Assembly: GCF_027922325.1 (NCBI RefSeq)
Contig: NZ_BSFL01000001.1
Span: forward strand, 801,610 to 865,609
Direction of reading: 5' to 3'
DNA length: 64,000 nt
DNA from: Methylopila turkensis
GTDB taxonomy: Bacteria; Pseudomonadota; Alphaproteobacteria; Rhizobiales; Methylopilaceae
In this document: positions 34,884 through 45,275 of the stretch, one piece after another
Layout of the letters: every line of letters starts with the position of its first letter
How positions within the stretch are numbered: position 1 is the first letter of the stretch
Made by a program: the position numbers and the translations under genes
Notes under the pieces: generated by a model
Told to the model about the DNA's origin: nothing
Databases searched by the model: none
Seen by the model: only the letters and a program-made list of their open reading frames with translations

Positions 34884-35315
34884 CGAGACCTCCTTTTGCG
34901 CCAACGGCGCTGGTTGATCTCGACTTCTCCTCCTCTGGGATTTTGCCCCTCGGGTGCAGCCGTGGGACAGCCACGGTTTCTGCAACGCTCGGTCCAGCAA
35001 CGGCGCTGCCGTTCGGAACCCTAGTTGCCACTCGGTCGATACCTAAATGTTAGTCGATCTGACCGCATACGATCAAGAGTCTTCAGGAAGATCCCCTGCT
35101 AATAATCACCGATAGCAGGCAAGCGCCCGCGCGCGACGCGGAATAATCATCGATACGTGCGTCGCAAGTATTCGGGCATTTCGCCGTTTCCCTGTCTTTG
35201 TACGCCACAGTACGACGGCCACATGATGGTTGTTGTCAGACCATAATTTCTGCCTCTTCTACTCATCCCCGATCCAGGGCCGCACTTCGCGGACCCACAA
35301 GAGAACGGGGACGAC
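34884..35315 (+). promoter_or_regulatory. Upstream region of the trb operon with repeats
   Basis: 432 bases without a gene. A 14-base near-repeat AATAATCAYCGATA occurs at 35101 and 35142, 41 bases apart, and GCGACGC/GCGTCGC inverted arms (35133-35139, 35159-35165) overlap the second copy. This is a likely regulator site for trb. No 18-base tra-box palindrome was found. It also holds the start side of the EamA gene. Confidence 0.45.
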
Positions 35316-36299
35316 GTGGCGGCCACTCACCAGAAATCCGAAGCGATCCTTCGCGGCGCACGCATGCTGCGCACCGCGCTCGGCCCCGCCATCGCCCGGT
35401 TTCTGGAAGACCCCGCGATCGTCGAGGTGATGCTCAACCCCGATGGGCGGCTCTGGGTCGACCGTCTTTCCGAAGGCCTTTCCGACACCGGTGAGCTGCT
35501 GTCGCCGTCGGACGGCGAACGGATCATCCGCCTCGTCGCGCACCATGTCGGCGCCGAGGTCCATCCCGGCGCTCCGCGCGTCTCGGCCGAGCTGCCCGAA
35601 ACGGGGGAGCGGTTCGAGGGGCTGTTGCCCCCTGTGGTGTCCGCCCCGGCCTTCGCGATCCGCAAGCCCGCCGTGGCGGTGTTCACGCTCGACGATTACG
35701 TCGCCGCCGGCATCATGGTAGCGGGTCAGGCTGAGACGCTGCGCCAGGCCGTCGGGGATCGGCGCAACATTCTGGTCGCCGGCGGCACCTCGACCGGCAA
35801 GACCACCCTCACCAACGCGCTGCTGGCCGAAGTCTCCAAGACCTCGGATCGCGTCGTCCTGATCGAGGACACCCGCGAGCTGCAATGCGCGGCTCCCAAT
35901 GTCGTCGCCATGCGGACCAAGGACGGCGTTGCCTCGCTCTCCGATCTCGTTCGGTCATCGCTGCGCCTGCGCCCCGACCGCATTCCGATCGGCGAGGTGC
36001 GCGGATCTGAAGCGCTCGACCTGCTGAAGGCCTGGGGCACCGGCCACCCCGGCGGCGTGGGGACCATCCACGCCGGCACCGCGATCGGCGCGCTGCGCCG
36101 CATGGAGCAACTGATCCAGGAAGCCGTCGTCACCGTCCCGCGCGCGCTGATCGCCGAGACGATCGATCTGGTCGCCGTGCTCTCCGGCCGAGGCTCGTTG
36201 CGCCGCCTCACCGAACTCGCCCGCATCGAGGGCCTCGGCCCCGACGGCGACTACCGCGTCACCCCAGCAAGCCAGCCCCTCACAGGAGATCCGTCATGA
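35316..36299 (+). CDS. trbB: TrbB, conjugative transfer ATPase
   Basis: 327 residues from a GTG with GGGGA upstream. A VirB11-type secretion ATPase: N-terminal domain with [21 protein letters not shown] near 30, Walker [13 protein letters not shown] near 157-164, an Asp/Glu box [10 protein letters not shown] near 187, and [20 protein letters not shown] with a [12 protein letters not shown]is box. It forms a ring at the inner-membrane base of the channel. First gene of the trb operon; the stop overlaps trbC (ATGA). Confidence 0.95.
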   Translation: MAATHQKSEAILRGARMLRTALGPAIARFLEDPAIVEVMLNPDGRLWVDRLSEGLSDTGELLSPSDGERIIRLVAHHVGAEVHPGAPRVSAELPETGERFEGLLPPVVSAPAFAIRKPAVAVFTLDDYVAAGIMVAGQAETLRQAVGDRRNILVAGGTSTGKTTLTNALLAEVSKTSDRVVLIEDTRELQCAAPNVVAMRTKDGVASLSDLVRSSLRLRPDRIPIGEVRGSEALDLLKAWGTGHPGGVGTIHAGTAIGALRRMEQLIQEAVVTVPRALIAETIDLVAVLSGRGSLRRLTELARIEGLGPDGDYRVTPASQPLTGDPS

Positions 36300-36628
36300 T
36301 CAAACATGCTTTGCGCGTTCGCCGGCACATCGCCACGGCGGTGTCCGTCAGCTTCGTCACACTCGCCCTCGCACCGGCCGCCCATGCGTCCGGTTCGTCG
36401 ATGCCCTGGGAAGCGCCGCTTCAGTCGATCCTCGAATCCATCGAGGGGCCGGTCGCCAAGATCATCGCCGTGATGATCATCATCATCACCGGCCTGACGC
36501 TCGCCTTCGGCGACACGTCGGGCGGCGCACGGCGCCTGATCCAGATCGTGTTCGGCCTGTCGATCGCCTTCGCCGCGTCCAGCTTCTTCCTGTCGTTCTT
36601 CTCGTTCGGCGGCGGGGCGCTCGTCTGA
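36296..36628 (+). CDS. trbC: TrbC, conjugative pilin precursor
   Basis: 110 residues. The N-terminal signal peptide ends near AHASG (residues 31-33), and the mature part has two hydrophobic helices (about 50-70 and 85-103), as in VirB2/TrbC pilins: ILESIEGPVAKIIAVMIIIITGLTLAFGD and IVFGLSIAFAASSFFLSFF. The TraF peptidase encoded at 27760 should trim it. The start overlaps the trbB stop and the stop overlaps the trbD start. Confidence 0.93.
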   Translation: MIKHALRVRRHIATAVSVSFVTLALAPAAHASGSSMPWEAPLQSILESIEGPVAKIIAVMIIIITGLTLAFGDTSGGARRLIQIVFGLSIAFAASSFFLSFFSFGGGALV

Positions 36629-36909
36629 TGGCCGATGGCGCGGATCATGGCGGCGAGGTTCCGGGCTTTTCCGTACCCGTCCACCGGGCGCTAACCGAGC
36701 ACATCCTGCTCGGCGGCGCGCCGCGCTCGATCGCCATTCTCAACGGGACACTCGCCGCCGCGCTCGGCCTCGGCCTTCGCCTCTGGCTGGTCGGCCTGGG
36801 CCTCTGGGCTCTCGGCCACTTCGCCGCCGTCTGGGCAGCCAAGCGAGACCCGCAGTTCGTCGATGTCGTGCGCAAGCATCTGCGCATCCCCGGTCACCTG
36901 TCGGTCTGA
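36628..36909 (+). CDS. trbD: TrbD, small membrane component of the channel
   Basis: 93 residues; the ATG at 36628 shares a base with the trbC stop. VirB3-like: FSVPVHRALTEHILLGGAPRSIAILNGTL, then a double-span hydrophobic region (about 40-70). It sits in the inner membrane and helps assemble the pilus with TrbE. The short C-terminus ends KHLRIPGHLSV. It lies 11 bases before trbE. Confidence 0.93.
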   Translation: MADGADHGGEVPGFSVPVHRALTEHILLGGAPRSIAILNGTLAAALGLGLRLWLVGLGLWALGHFAAVWAAKRDPQFVDVVRKHLRIPGHLSV

Positions 36910-36920
36910 GGAGCGGCGCG

Positions 36921-39377
36921 ATGATGAACCTTGCCGAGTACCGCAACCGCAACACCCGGCTTGCCGACTTCCTGCCCTGGGCCGCGCTCGCCGGCGAAGG
37001 CGTCGTCCTCAACAAGGATGGCAGCTTGCAGCGCACCGCGCGCTTCCGTGGCCCCGACCTCGACAGCGCCGTGCCGGCCGAGCTGGTCGCGGTCGCTGGC
37101 CGGCTCAACAATGCCTTCCGTCGCCTCGGTTCGGGCTGGGCCATCTTCGTCGAGGCACAGCGCCACGGCGCAGCCACCTATCCGGCCAGCACGTTCGCCG
37201 ATAGCGCCTCCGCGCTGGTTGACGCCGAACGCAAGGCCGACTTCGAGGAGGCCGGCGCGCATTTTGAGTCCAGCTACTTCCTTACCTTCCTCTACCTGCC
37301 GCCGGCCGAGGACGCCGCGCGTGCCGAGACCTGGCTCTACGAGGGGCGCGATCACACCGGCGTCGATGCGCATGAGATCCTGCGCGGCTTCATCGATCGC
37401 ACCGACCGCATTCTGAACCTCATCGACGCCTTCATGCCGGAATGCACGTGGCTCGATGACGCCGAGACGCTCACCTATCTGCATTCGACCATCTCGACGA
37501 AGCGGCACCGCGTCCGCGTTCCCGAGACGCCGATGTATCTCGACGCGCTGCTTGCTGATCAGCCGCTCACCGGCGGGCTCGAGCCGCGGCTGGGCGAGAC
37601 GAACCTGCGCATCCTCACGATCGTTGGTTTCCCGTCCGCGACGACGCCCGGCATCCTCGACGAGCTGAACCGGCTCGCCTTTCCCTATCGCTGGTCGACG
37701 CGGGCCATCCTGCTGGACAAGACCGACGCCACCAAGCTGCTGACCAAGATCCGGCGGCAATGGTTCGCCAAGCGCAAGTCGATCGCCGCCATCCTCAAGG
37801 AGATCATGACCAACGAGGCCTCGGCGCTCGTTGACACCGACGCGGCCAACAAGGCGGCCGACGCCGACATGGCGCTGCAGGAGCTGGGCGCCGACTATGC
37901 CGGTCAGGGCTACGTGACGGCGACGATCACTGTCTGGGATGATGACCCCCGCATTGCCGCCGAGAAGCTGCGGCTGGTGGAGAAGGTCATCCAGGGCCGC
38001 GACTTCACGGCGATGGCCGAGACCATCAATGCCGTGGATGCGTGGCTGGGCTCGCTGCCCGGTCACGTCTACGCCAATGTCCGCCAGCCGCCCATCAGCA
38101 CTTTGAATCTCGCCCACATGATCCCGCTGTCGGCGGTGTGGGCGGGACCGGAACGGGACGAGCACTTCGATGCACCCCCGCTGCTTTACGGCAGAACGGA
38201 GGGCTCGACCCCGTTCCGGCTTTCCATCCATGTCGGCGACGTCGGCCATACGCTGATCGTCGGGCCGACCGGCGCCGGCAAATCGGTTTTGCTCGCCCTC
38301 ATGGCGCTTCAGTTCCGGCGCTATCCACAATCCCAGGTCTTCGCCTTTGATTTCGGGGGCTCGATCCGCGCGGCAGCGCTGGCCATGCGCGGCGACTGGC
38401 ATGATCTCGGCGGTGGACTGACGGATGGCGCCGATGACAGCGTGTCGCTCCAGCCGCTCGCCCGCATCCACGACGTCGCCGAGCGCGCCTGGGCCTCCGA
38501 CTGGCTGATCGCGATCCTCTCCCGCGAGAGCGTACCGGTCACCCCCGAGGTCAGGGAGCATCTCTGGTCAGCCCTAACCTCGCTGGCGTCCGCGCCCGTC
38601 GCCGAGCGCACGCTGACGGGCCTGTCCGTCCTGCTTCAGTCCAACGACCTAAAGCAGGCGCTGCGATCCTACTGCGTCGGCGGTCCCTATGGCCGGCTTC
38701 TCGACGCCGAGTCCGAACATCTCGGCGAGGCGAACGTCCAGGCCTTCGAGACCGAGGGCCTGATCGGCACGGGCGCCGCCGCCGCCGTGCTCGCCTATCT
38801 CTTCCATCGCATCGAGGACCGCCTCGACGGACGGCCGACACTCCTCATCGTCGATGAAGGCTGGCTCGCTCTCGACGACGAAGGGTTCGCCGGGAAGCTC
38901 CGCGAGTGGCTGAAGACACTGCGCAAGAAGAACGCCAGCGTGATCTTCGCCACCCAGTCGCTGTCCGACATAGACGGCTCGGCGATCGCGCCGGCCATCA
39001 TCGAGAGCTGCCAGACGCGCATCCTGCTCCCCAACGAGCGCGCGATCGAGCCACAGATCACTGCCATCTACCGCCGCTTCGGTCTCAACGACCGCCAGAT
39101 CGAGATCCTCGCGCGGGCCATGCCCAAGCGCGACTATTACTGCCAGTCGCGGCGGGGCAATCGCCTGTTCGAGCTGGGCCTGTCGGATGTGGCCCTGGCG
39201 CTGTGCGCGGTCTCGTCGAAACAGCACCAGGCGATGATCGCCGACGTTCATGCCCGCAGCGGCACGGACGGGTTCCTGCGCGAGTGGCTAGCCGCGAACC
39301 GTCTCGACTGGGCTTCCGACCTCATCGCCGACCTCACCAATGTCATCCCCCAAACCAACCCGGAGACACGTCCATGA
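36921..39377 (+). CDS. trbE: TrbE, VirB4-type transfer ATPase
   Basis: 818 residues, the full VirB4 length. Walker A GPTGAGKS is at 448-455, Walker B-like LLIVDEGWLALDDEGF near 640, and FATQSLSDIDGS near 690. The N-terminal half carries the CagE/TrbE/VirB domain with LAEYRNRNTRLADFLPWAAL at the start. It powers pilus assembly and substrate passage at the inner membrane. The stop overlaps trbJ (ATGA). Confidence 0.95.
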   Translation: MMNLAEYRNRNTRLADFLPWAALAGEGVVLNKDGSLQRTARFRGPDLDSAVPAELVAVAGRLNNAFRRLGSGWAIFVEAQRHGAATYPASTFADSASALVDAERKADFEEAGAHFESSYFLTFLYLPPAEDAARAETWLYEGRDHTGVDAHEILRGFIDRTDRILNLIDAFMPECTWLDDAETLTYLHSTISTKRHRVRVPETPMYLDALLADQPLTGGLEPRLGETNLRILTIVGFPSATTPGILDELNRLAFPYRWSTRAILLDKTDATKLLTKIRRQWFAKRKSIAAILKEIMTNEASALVDTDAANKAADADMALQELGADYAGQGYVTATITVWDDDPRIAAEKLRLVEKVIQGRDFTAMAETINAVDAWLGSLPGHVYANVRQPPISTLNLAHMIPLSAVWAGPERDEHFDAPPLLYGRTEGSTPFRLSIHVGDVGHTLIVGPTGAGKSVLLALMALQFRRYPQSQVFAFDFGGSIRAAALAMRGDWHDLGGGLTDGADDSVSLQPLARIHDVAERAWASDWLIAILSRESVPVTPEVREHLWSALTSLASAPVAERTLTGLSVLLQSNDLKQALRSYCVGGPYGRLLDAESEHLGEANVQAFETEGLIGTGAAAAVLAYLFHRIEDRLDGRPTLLIVDEGWLALDDEGFAGKLREWLKTLRKKNASVIFATQSLSDIDGSAIAPAIIESCQTRILLPNERAIEPQITAIYRRFGLNDRQIEILARAMPKRDYYCQSRRGNRLFELGLSDVALALCAVSSKQHQAMIADVHARSGTDGFLREWLAANRLDWASDLIADLTNVIPQTNPETRP

Positions 39378-40150
39378 CCCGTTCCGTTCGTTCCCGCTCG
39401 CGCGCGCTGCGCATCAGCGCCGCGCTGCTCACCGCATCCGTTTCCGCAATCCCGTTTCTGGCGACGCCTGCGCACGCGCAGTTCGGACGGATTGTCTACG
39501 ACCCGACGAACTATGCGCAGAACGTGCTGACCGCGGCGCGCACGCTCCAGCAGGTCAATCAGCAGATCACCCAGCTTCAGAACGAAGCGACCATGCTGAT
39601 CAATCAGGCCCGCAATCTGGCGAGCTTGCCATACTCCTCGCTCCAGCAGCTTCAGCAGTCCGTCCAGCGCACGCAGCAGCTTCTGCAACAGGCGCAGGGC
39701 ATCGCCCTCAACGTCCAGCAAATCGACCGCGCCTTCCAGACCACCTATGGCAATGCGTCGATGTCCGCCTCCGATCAGGCGCTCGTCACGCAGGCGCGCG
39801 AGCGTTGGCAGAACACCGTCGGCGGCTTGAAGGACGCCATGCGCGTGCAGGCCGGAGTCGTCGGCAACATCGACACCAACCGCAGCGAGATGTCGGCGCT
39901 GGTCGGCCAGAGCCAGGGCGCGACCGGCGCGTTGCAGGCGACGCAGGCCGGCAATCAACTCCTCGCCCTTCAAGCTCAGCAGCTCGCGGACCTCACCGCC
40001 GTCGTCGCCGCCAACGGCCGCGCCCAGAGCCTGTCCGAGGCCGAGCGGGCGGCAGCGGCCGAACAAGGTCGCGAACAGCGCCGCCGCTTCCTCACACCGG
40101 GCAGCGGCTACCAGCCCGGCAACGCCCGCATGTTCCCGAACGGCAACTGA
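39374..40150 (+). CDS. trbJ: TrbJ, periplasmic VirB5-like transfer protein
   Basis: 258 residues from the ATG overlapping the trbE stop. The signal peptide is clear, cut after Ala35 (ATPAHA-Q). The mature part is long helix, rich in Gln (QQVNQQITQLQNEATMLINQARNL, LQQLQQSVQRTQQLLQQAQG), and ends in a flexible tail. It coats or caps the pilus, as VirB5 does. The Gln-rich coiled coil is normal for the family. Confidence 0.93.
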   Translation: MTRSVRSRSRALRISAALLTASVSAIPFLATPAHAQFGRIVYDPTNYAQNVLTAARTLQQVNQQITQLQNEATMLINQARNLASLPYSSLQQLQQSVQRTQQLLQQAQGIALNVQQIDRAFQTTYGNASMSASDQALVTQARERWQNTVGGLKDAMRVQAGVVGNIDTNRSEMSALVGQSQGATGALQATQAGNQLLALQAQQLADLTAVVAANGRAQSLSEAERAAAAEQGREQRRRFLTPGSGYQPGNARMFPNGN

Positions 40151-40160
40151 GGGCACGGCG

Positions 40161-40547
40161 ATGGACGGGAAGATGCTCGCGCGACTCGGCGCCGTCGTGT
40201 TCGTCGCTGTAGCGGTCACCGCGACCGCGATCGAGATGACCCGGAAAGAGGAGGCGCCGGAAACCTGGCCATCCGGCCGCGCCGCGGAGGCGCCGGCCGA
40301 TCCCCTGCGGGACGCATTGATCCGCTGCCAGGCGCTCGGCGAAGAGGGACCGCGCGATCCGGACTGCCGCCGTGCCTGGTCGGAAAACCGCCAGCGCTTC
40401 CTCGCGCCCGGCGCCCGTCCCGCCGAACGGCTGCCGGACATGCCGCCCGCACCGCGCGACGGTCTCACCCCTCAACCGCAACCGACCGACGCACTCGCCG
40501 CGACACCCGCCGCACCGAACACCCCGCAGCTCGACGAGGCACGATAA
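40161..40547 (+). CDS. trbK: Putative entry-exclusion protein TrbK (alternative type)
   Basis: 128 residues. A single N-terminal membrane span (about 5-24, LARLGAVVFVAVAVTATAIEM) is followed by a periplasmic part with two Cys (IRCQALG and DPDCRRAW) and a Pro-rich tail. The 'TrbK-alt' family has this build: RCQALGEEGPRDPDCRRAWSENRQRFLA. It should block entry of a second copy of the element into a cell that already has one. It lacks the lipobox of the RP4 TrbK lipoprotein. Four bases separate it from trbL. Confidence 0.85.
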   Translation: MDGKMLARLGAVVFVAVAVTATAIEMTRKEEAPETWPSGRAAEAPADPLRDALIRCQALGEEGPRDPDCRRAWSENRQRFLAPGARPAERLPDMPPAPRDGLTPQPQPTDALAATPAAPNTPQLDEAR

Positions 40548-40551
40548 CATC

Positions 40552-41907
40552 ATGGGCGGCACCGGCGTCATCGACCACTTCCTCGAGGTCTTCACCCGCT
40601 ACATCGACAGCGGGTTCGGCCTGCTCAGCGGCGAAGTCGCCTTCATCGCCACAACCCTGATCGTCATCGATGTGACGCTGGCTGCGCTGTTCTGGAGCTG
40701 GGGCGCCGACGACGACATCCTGGCGCGGCTGGTGAAGAAGACCCTCTTCGTCGGCGTCTTCGCCTACATCATAGGCAACTGGAACAACCTCGCCCGGATC
40801 GTCTTCGAGAGCTTCGCCGGCCTCGGCCTGAAGGCGAGCGGCACCGGCTTCTCGACGGCCGACCTCATGCGTCCTGGGAAGGTCGCGCAGACGGGCCTGG
40901 ACGCCGGCCGACCACTGCTCGATTCCATCTCCAGCCTGATGGGCTATTGGTCCTTCTTCGAGAACTTCATCCAGATCGCCTGCATGTTTCTCGCCTGGGC
41001 ACTGGTCCTGCTGGCCTTCTTCATCCTCGCCATCCAGCTCTTCGTCACGCTCATCGAATTCAAGCTGACGACGCTCGCCGGCTTCGTGCTCATTCCCTTC
41101 GGCCTGTTCGGCAAGTCCGCCTTCATGGCGGAGCGCGTGCTCGGCAACGTCATCTCGTCCGGCATCAAGGTTCTCGTGCTCGCCGTCATCATCGGCATCG
41201 GCTCGACGCTCTTTTCTGAGTTTACATCGGGCTTCGGCGGCCAGAACCCGACAATCGATGAGGCTATGGCGATCGTGCTCGCCGCGCTGTCGCTCCTCGG
41301 CCTCGGCATCTTCGGTCCTGGCATCGCCAGCGGCATCGTCTCGGGCGGCCCGCAGCTCAGCGCCGGCGCCGCGGTCGGAACCGGGCTCGCCGCCGGCGGC
41401 ATGGTCGCGGCAGGGGCTGGCCTCGTCGGCGCCGGCGCATCCGGTGGCGCGGCCCTGGCTGGAGGTGCGGCCGCAGCCGCTCGCGGCGGCGCAGCCGTCG
41501 CGGGAGGTGCATCCACCGCTTACAGCCTTGGCGCAGCCGGCCAATCCGGCGCGGCCGGCGTTGCTTCCGGTCTCGGCGGTGTCGCCCGCGAAGGCGGCAG
41601 TGCCGCTGTCTCGCCGCTGCGTCGCGCCGCGTCGCGTGCCGCCGAGAGCATGCGCTCCAGCTTCAATGCTGGCGGCAAGGCCGCATTCGAAACTACAGGC
41701 GGCTCATCTACCATGGGCTCGATCGGTGGCGACGCCGCCGGCGACGGCGCCGCGCCCGCAAGCGCCGGCGGCCCGCCTGCCTGGGCGCAGCGGATGCGGC
41801 GCTCCCAACGCATGACCCATGCCGTCCAGGCCACGGCCCACGCCGTCCGCTCCGGCGACGCCCATGGCGGCGGCTCTTCCGTCAACCTGTCCGAAGGCGA
41901 TCGCTGA
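40552..41907 (+). CDS. trbL: TrbL, polytopic inner-membrane channel protein
   Basis: 451 residues from the ATG at 40552; a longer frame upstream overlaps trbK and was rejected. VirB6-type: six or so hydrophobic segments in the first 280 residues (GEVAFIATTLIVIDVTLAALFWSWG, TLFVGVFAYIIG, LAGFVLIPFGLFGKSAFMAERVLGNV). The C-terminal 160 residues are Gly/Ala/Ser-rich and low complexity, which is usual for TrbL. It forms part of the inner-membrane gate for DNA. Its stop overlaps the trbF start. Confidence 0.93.
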   Translation: MGGTGVIDHFLEVFTRYIDSGFGLLSGEVAFIATTLIVIDVTLAALFWSWGADDDILARLVKKTLFVGVFAYIIGNWNNLARIVFESFAGLGLKASGTGFSTADLMRPGKVAQTGLDAGRPLLDSISSLMGYWSFFENFIQIACMFLAWALVLLAFFILAIQLFVTLIEFKLTTLAGFVLIPFGLFGKSAFMAERVLGNVISSGIKVLVLAVIIGIGSTLFSEFTSGFGGQNPTIDEAMAIVLAALSLLGLGIFGPGIASGIVSGGPQLSAGAAVGTGLAAGGMVAAGAGLVGAGASGGAALAGGAAAAARGGAAVAGGASTAYSLGAAGQSGAAGVASGLGGVAREGGSAAVSPLRRAASRAAESMRSSFNAGGKAAFETTGGSSTMGSIGGDAAGDGAAPASAGGPPAWAQRMRRSQRMTHAVQATAHAVRSGDAHGGGSSVNLSEGDR

Positions 41908-42586
41908 TGTTCAAACGACCCTCCACCCACTACGGCAAAGCTCCCGAGCCGGAGACGCCGTATCAACGCGCCGCCCAGGTCTGGGACGAGCGCATCGGCG
42001 CCTCGCGCGTGCAGGCCAAGAACTGGCGTCTCATGGCGTTCGGCTCCCTGATCCTCTCGGCCGGGTTTGCCACCGCGCTCGTGGTGCAGTCGGCGCGAGG
42101 AACCATCGTGCCTTGGGTGGTGCAGGTCGATCGGCTCGGTCAAGCGCAAGCGGTCGCACCTGCCGAGGCGGACTACCGTCCGACCGATCCGCAGATCGCT
42201 TTCCATCTCGCGCGCTTCATCGAGCAGGTCCGCAGCATTCCGGCCGACGCCATCATCGTTCGCCAGAACTGGCTTCGCGCCTACGACTTCACGACCGACC
42301 GCGGCGCCATGGCGTTGAACGACTATGCCCGCTCCAACGACCCGTTCACGCGCGTCGGCCGCCAGCAGGTCGCCGTCGACGTCTCCAGCGTCATCCGCGC
42401 CTCTCCGGACAGTTTCCGCGTCGCCTGGGTTGAGCGCCGCTACGAGAACGGCCAACTCGCCGAGACCACGCGCTGGACAGCGATCCTGACGATCGTCGTG
42501 CAGGTCCCCCGCAACGCCGATCGGCTGAGAGCGAACCCGCTCGGCATTTACGTCAACGCCATCAACTGGTCACGGGAGCTTGGGCA

Positions 42587-42590
<4 letters not shown>
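41907..42590 (+). CDS. trbF: TrbF, VirB8-like bitopic protein
   Basis: 227 residues. A short cytoplasmic N-terminus (NPYQRAAQVWDERIGASRVQAKNWR type) is followed by one membrane span (about 34-54) and a periplasmic NTF2-like domain ending in NPLGIYVNAINWSREL. VirB8 homologues nucleate channel assembly. The start shares a base with the trbL stop, and the stop overlaps trbG (ATGA). Confidence 0.94.
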
Positions 42591-43632
<1,042 letters not shown>

Positions 43633-43636
<4 letters not shown>

Positions 43637-44856
43637 GCGAGAACCCGCCCCGGAATGAGGAAGTGCCGGACGAAGACGCACAGCCGCTGACCGGCGAGCC
43701 GGCCAGCGCCGCGCCGATGCGGCTGCGCGCGGAGCCGCCGCGCGTGACCCGCTTGTCCCGAAAGGTTCTCGCCGGCGTCGGCCTGGTCGCCAGCGTCGGA
43801 CTCGGCGGCGCCCTGATCTACGCGCTCCAGACCCGCGACGGCGGCCGTCCGAACGAGGAACTCTATTCGACGGAGAACCGCTCAACTGCGGACGGCCTCG
43901 CCGGTCTCCCGCGCGATTACAGCGGCGTGCCGCGATTGGGTCCACCGCTGCCGGGCGATCTCGGTCGTCCGATCGTCAGCGCCCAGGATCGTGGACAGCC
44001 TGTACCAACGCCAAATATGGCCACCCCGAACCCCGGCATCAGCCCGGAGGAACAGCGCAGGCTGCAGGAGATCGAAACGGCGCGGACAAGCAGACTCTTC
44101 TCCGGAACCGAGACACGCGCCGGGGCGGGAACCCCATCACCCGCTATCGCACCTCCGCCGGTGCCCGACCTTGCCAGCCTTGGTCTAACGCCGCCGCCGG
44201 CGACACCTTCTGCGCAGGACCGTCAGAACGCCTTCCTCAATGCGGCCGCCGATCGCAGGACCGTTGCACCCGACAGGGTTGCGGCACCAGCCTCGCCCAA
44301 CATCCTTCAGGCAGGAGCCGTGATTTCCGCTGCGCTGATCACCGGCATCCGGTCCGATCTTCCAGGCCAGATCACCGCGCAGGTCACCGAGAACATCTAT
44401 GATAGCCCGACTGGCCGCATCCTCCTTGTGCCGCAGGGCACACGCGTCATTGGCCAGTACGACAACAACGTGCAGTTCGGGCAGAGCCGCGTTCTGCTCG
44501 TCTGGAACCGGCTTATCTTCCCGAACGGCCGCTCTATCGTGCTCGAGCGACAGCCTGGTGCTGACGCCGAGGGCTACGCCGGCCTGCAGGACGGTGTCGA
44601 TTATCACTGGTGGGATCTTGCCAAGGCGGCCGGCCTCTCGACGCTGCTAAGTGTCGGCGCTGAACTCGCCGTAGACAATGATGACCGTCTCATTCAGGCG
44701 ATCCGCAACGGTGGCCAGGACACCATCAATGACGCCGGCCAGCAGATCGTCAGGCGTCAGCTCAACGTCGCGCCTACGCTTACGATCCGGCCAGGCTTCC
44801 TAGTGAGGGTGATCGTCACCCGCGATCTGGTGCTCGAACCCTATGGAGGATCTTGA
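43633..44856 (+). CDS. trbI: TrbI, VirB10-like core channel protein
   Basis: 407 residues from the GTG at 43633 (GTGA overlap with trbG). A short cytoplasmic N-terminus, a membrane span at about 44-62 (VLAGVGLVASVGLGGALIYAL), a Pro-rich periplasmic linker with LPRDYSGVPRLGPPLPGDLGRP, and the C-terminal beta-barrel domain: AGAVISAALITGIRSDLPGQI, LVPQGTRVIGQYDN and RLIFPNGRSIVLERQPGAD. It links inner and outer membranes. The stop overlaps the next gene. Confidence 0.95.
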
Positions 44857-45104
44857 TGGCGAAGCTGAAGCTGGGGCCGCTGATCGACGACAAGCCCGTA
44901 AAGGTCACGATCGAACTGCCAGCGGCGCTTCATCGCGATCTCGTGGCCTATGCAGAAGTCCTCGCTCGCGAGAACAGACAGGACATCAGCGATCCGTCGA
45001 AGCTGATCGCGCCGATGCTGGCGCGGTTCATCCAGACTGATCGCGGGTTCGCCAAGGCCCGCAGGGGTCAAGGGCCGCAAAAGACGGACCCTGCGGAGTC
45101 ATAG
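44856..45104 (+). CDS. DUF2274 protein
   Basis: 82 residues from the ATG at 44856 (GGAGGA 5 bases upstream; shares a base with the trbI stop). The DUF2274 pattern LKLGPLIDDKPVKVTIELPAALHRDLVAYAEVLARENRQ, then PSKLIAPMLARFIQTDRGFAKAR, is a ribbon-helix-helix-like fold. It closes the trb operon, as in most elements of this type, and may feed back on trb expression. That role is inferred from fold and place. Confidence 0.9.
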   Translation: MAKLKLGPLIDDKPVKVTIELPAALHRDLVAYAEVLARENRQDISDPSKLIAPMLARFIQTDRGFAKARRGQGPQKTDPAES

Positions 45105-45275
45105 GCGCGGCTCAGGTGTCGAGGGTGGTCTCGTTCTGCGACGATCCGCATCTGCTGCTTGCGAGCAGTTGCGGGGTTTTCAGGAAGCTGAGGAAGGCTC
45201 AGGGCGCGCATAGTGCGGCGGTATGCCGTCTGCGTGAATTCCTGACAAAGACCCCCGCGATCGATAGGCACCGCT

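Noticed and set aside
34884..35315. tra-box (18-base LuxR/TraR site) upstream of trbB
   Set aside because: No palindrome of the right length and form was found; only the shorter repeats listed.
36894..38561. 555-codon open frame on the minus strand
   Set aside because: Opposite trbE; no SD, no domain, composition of an antisense shadow.
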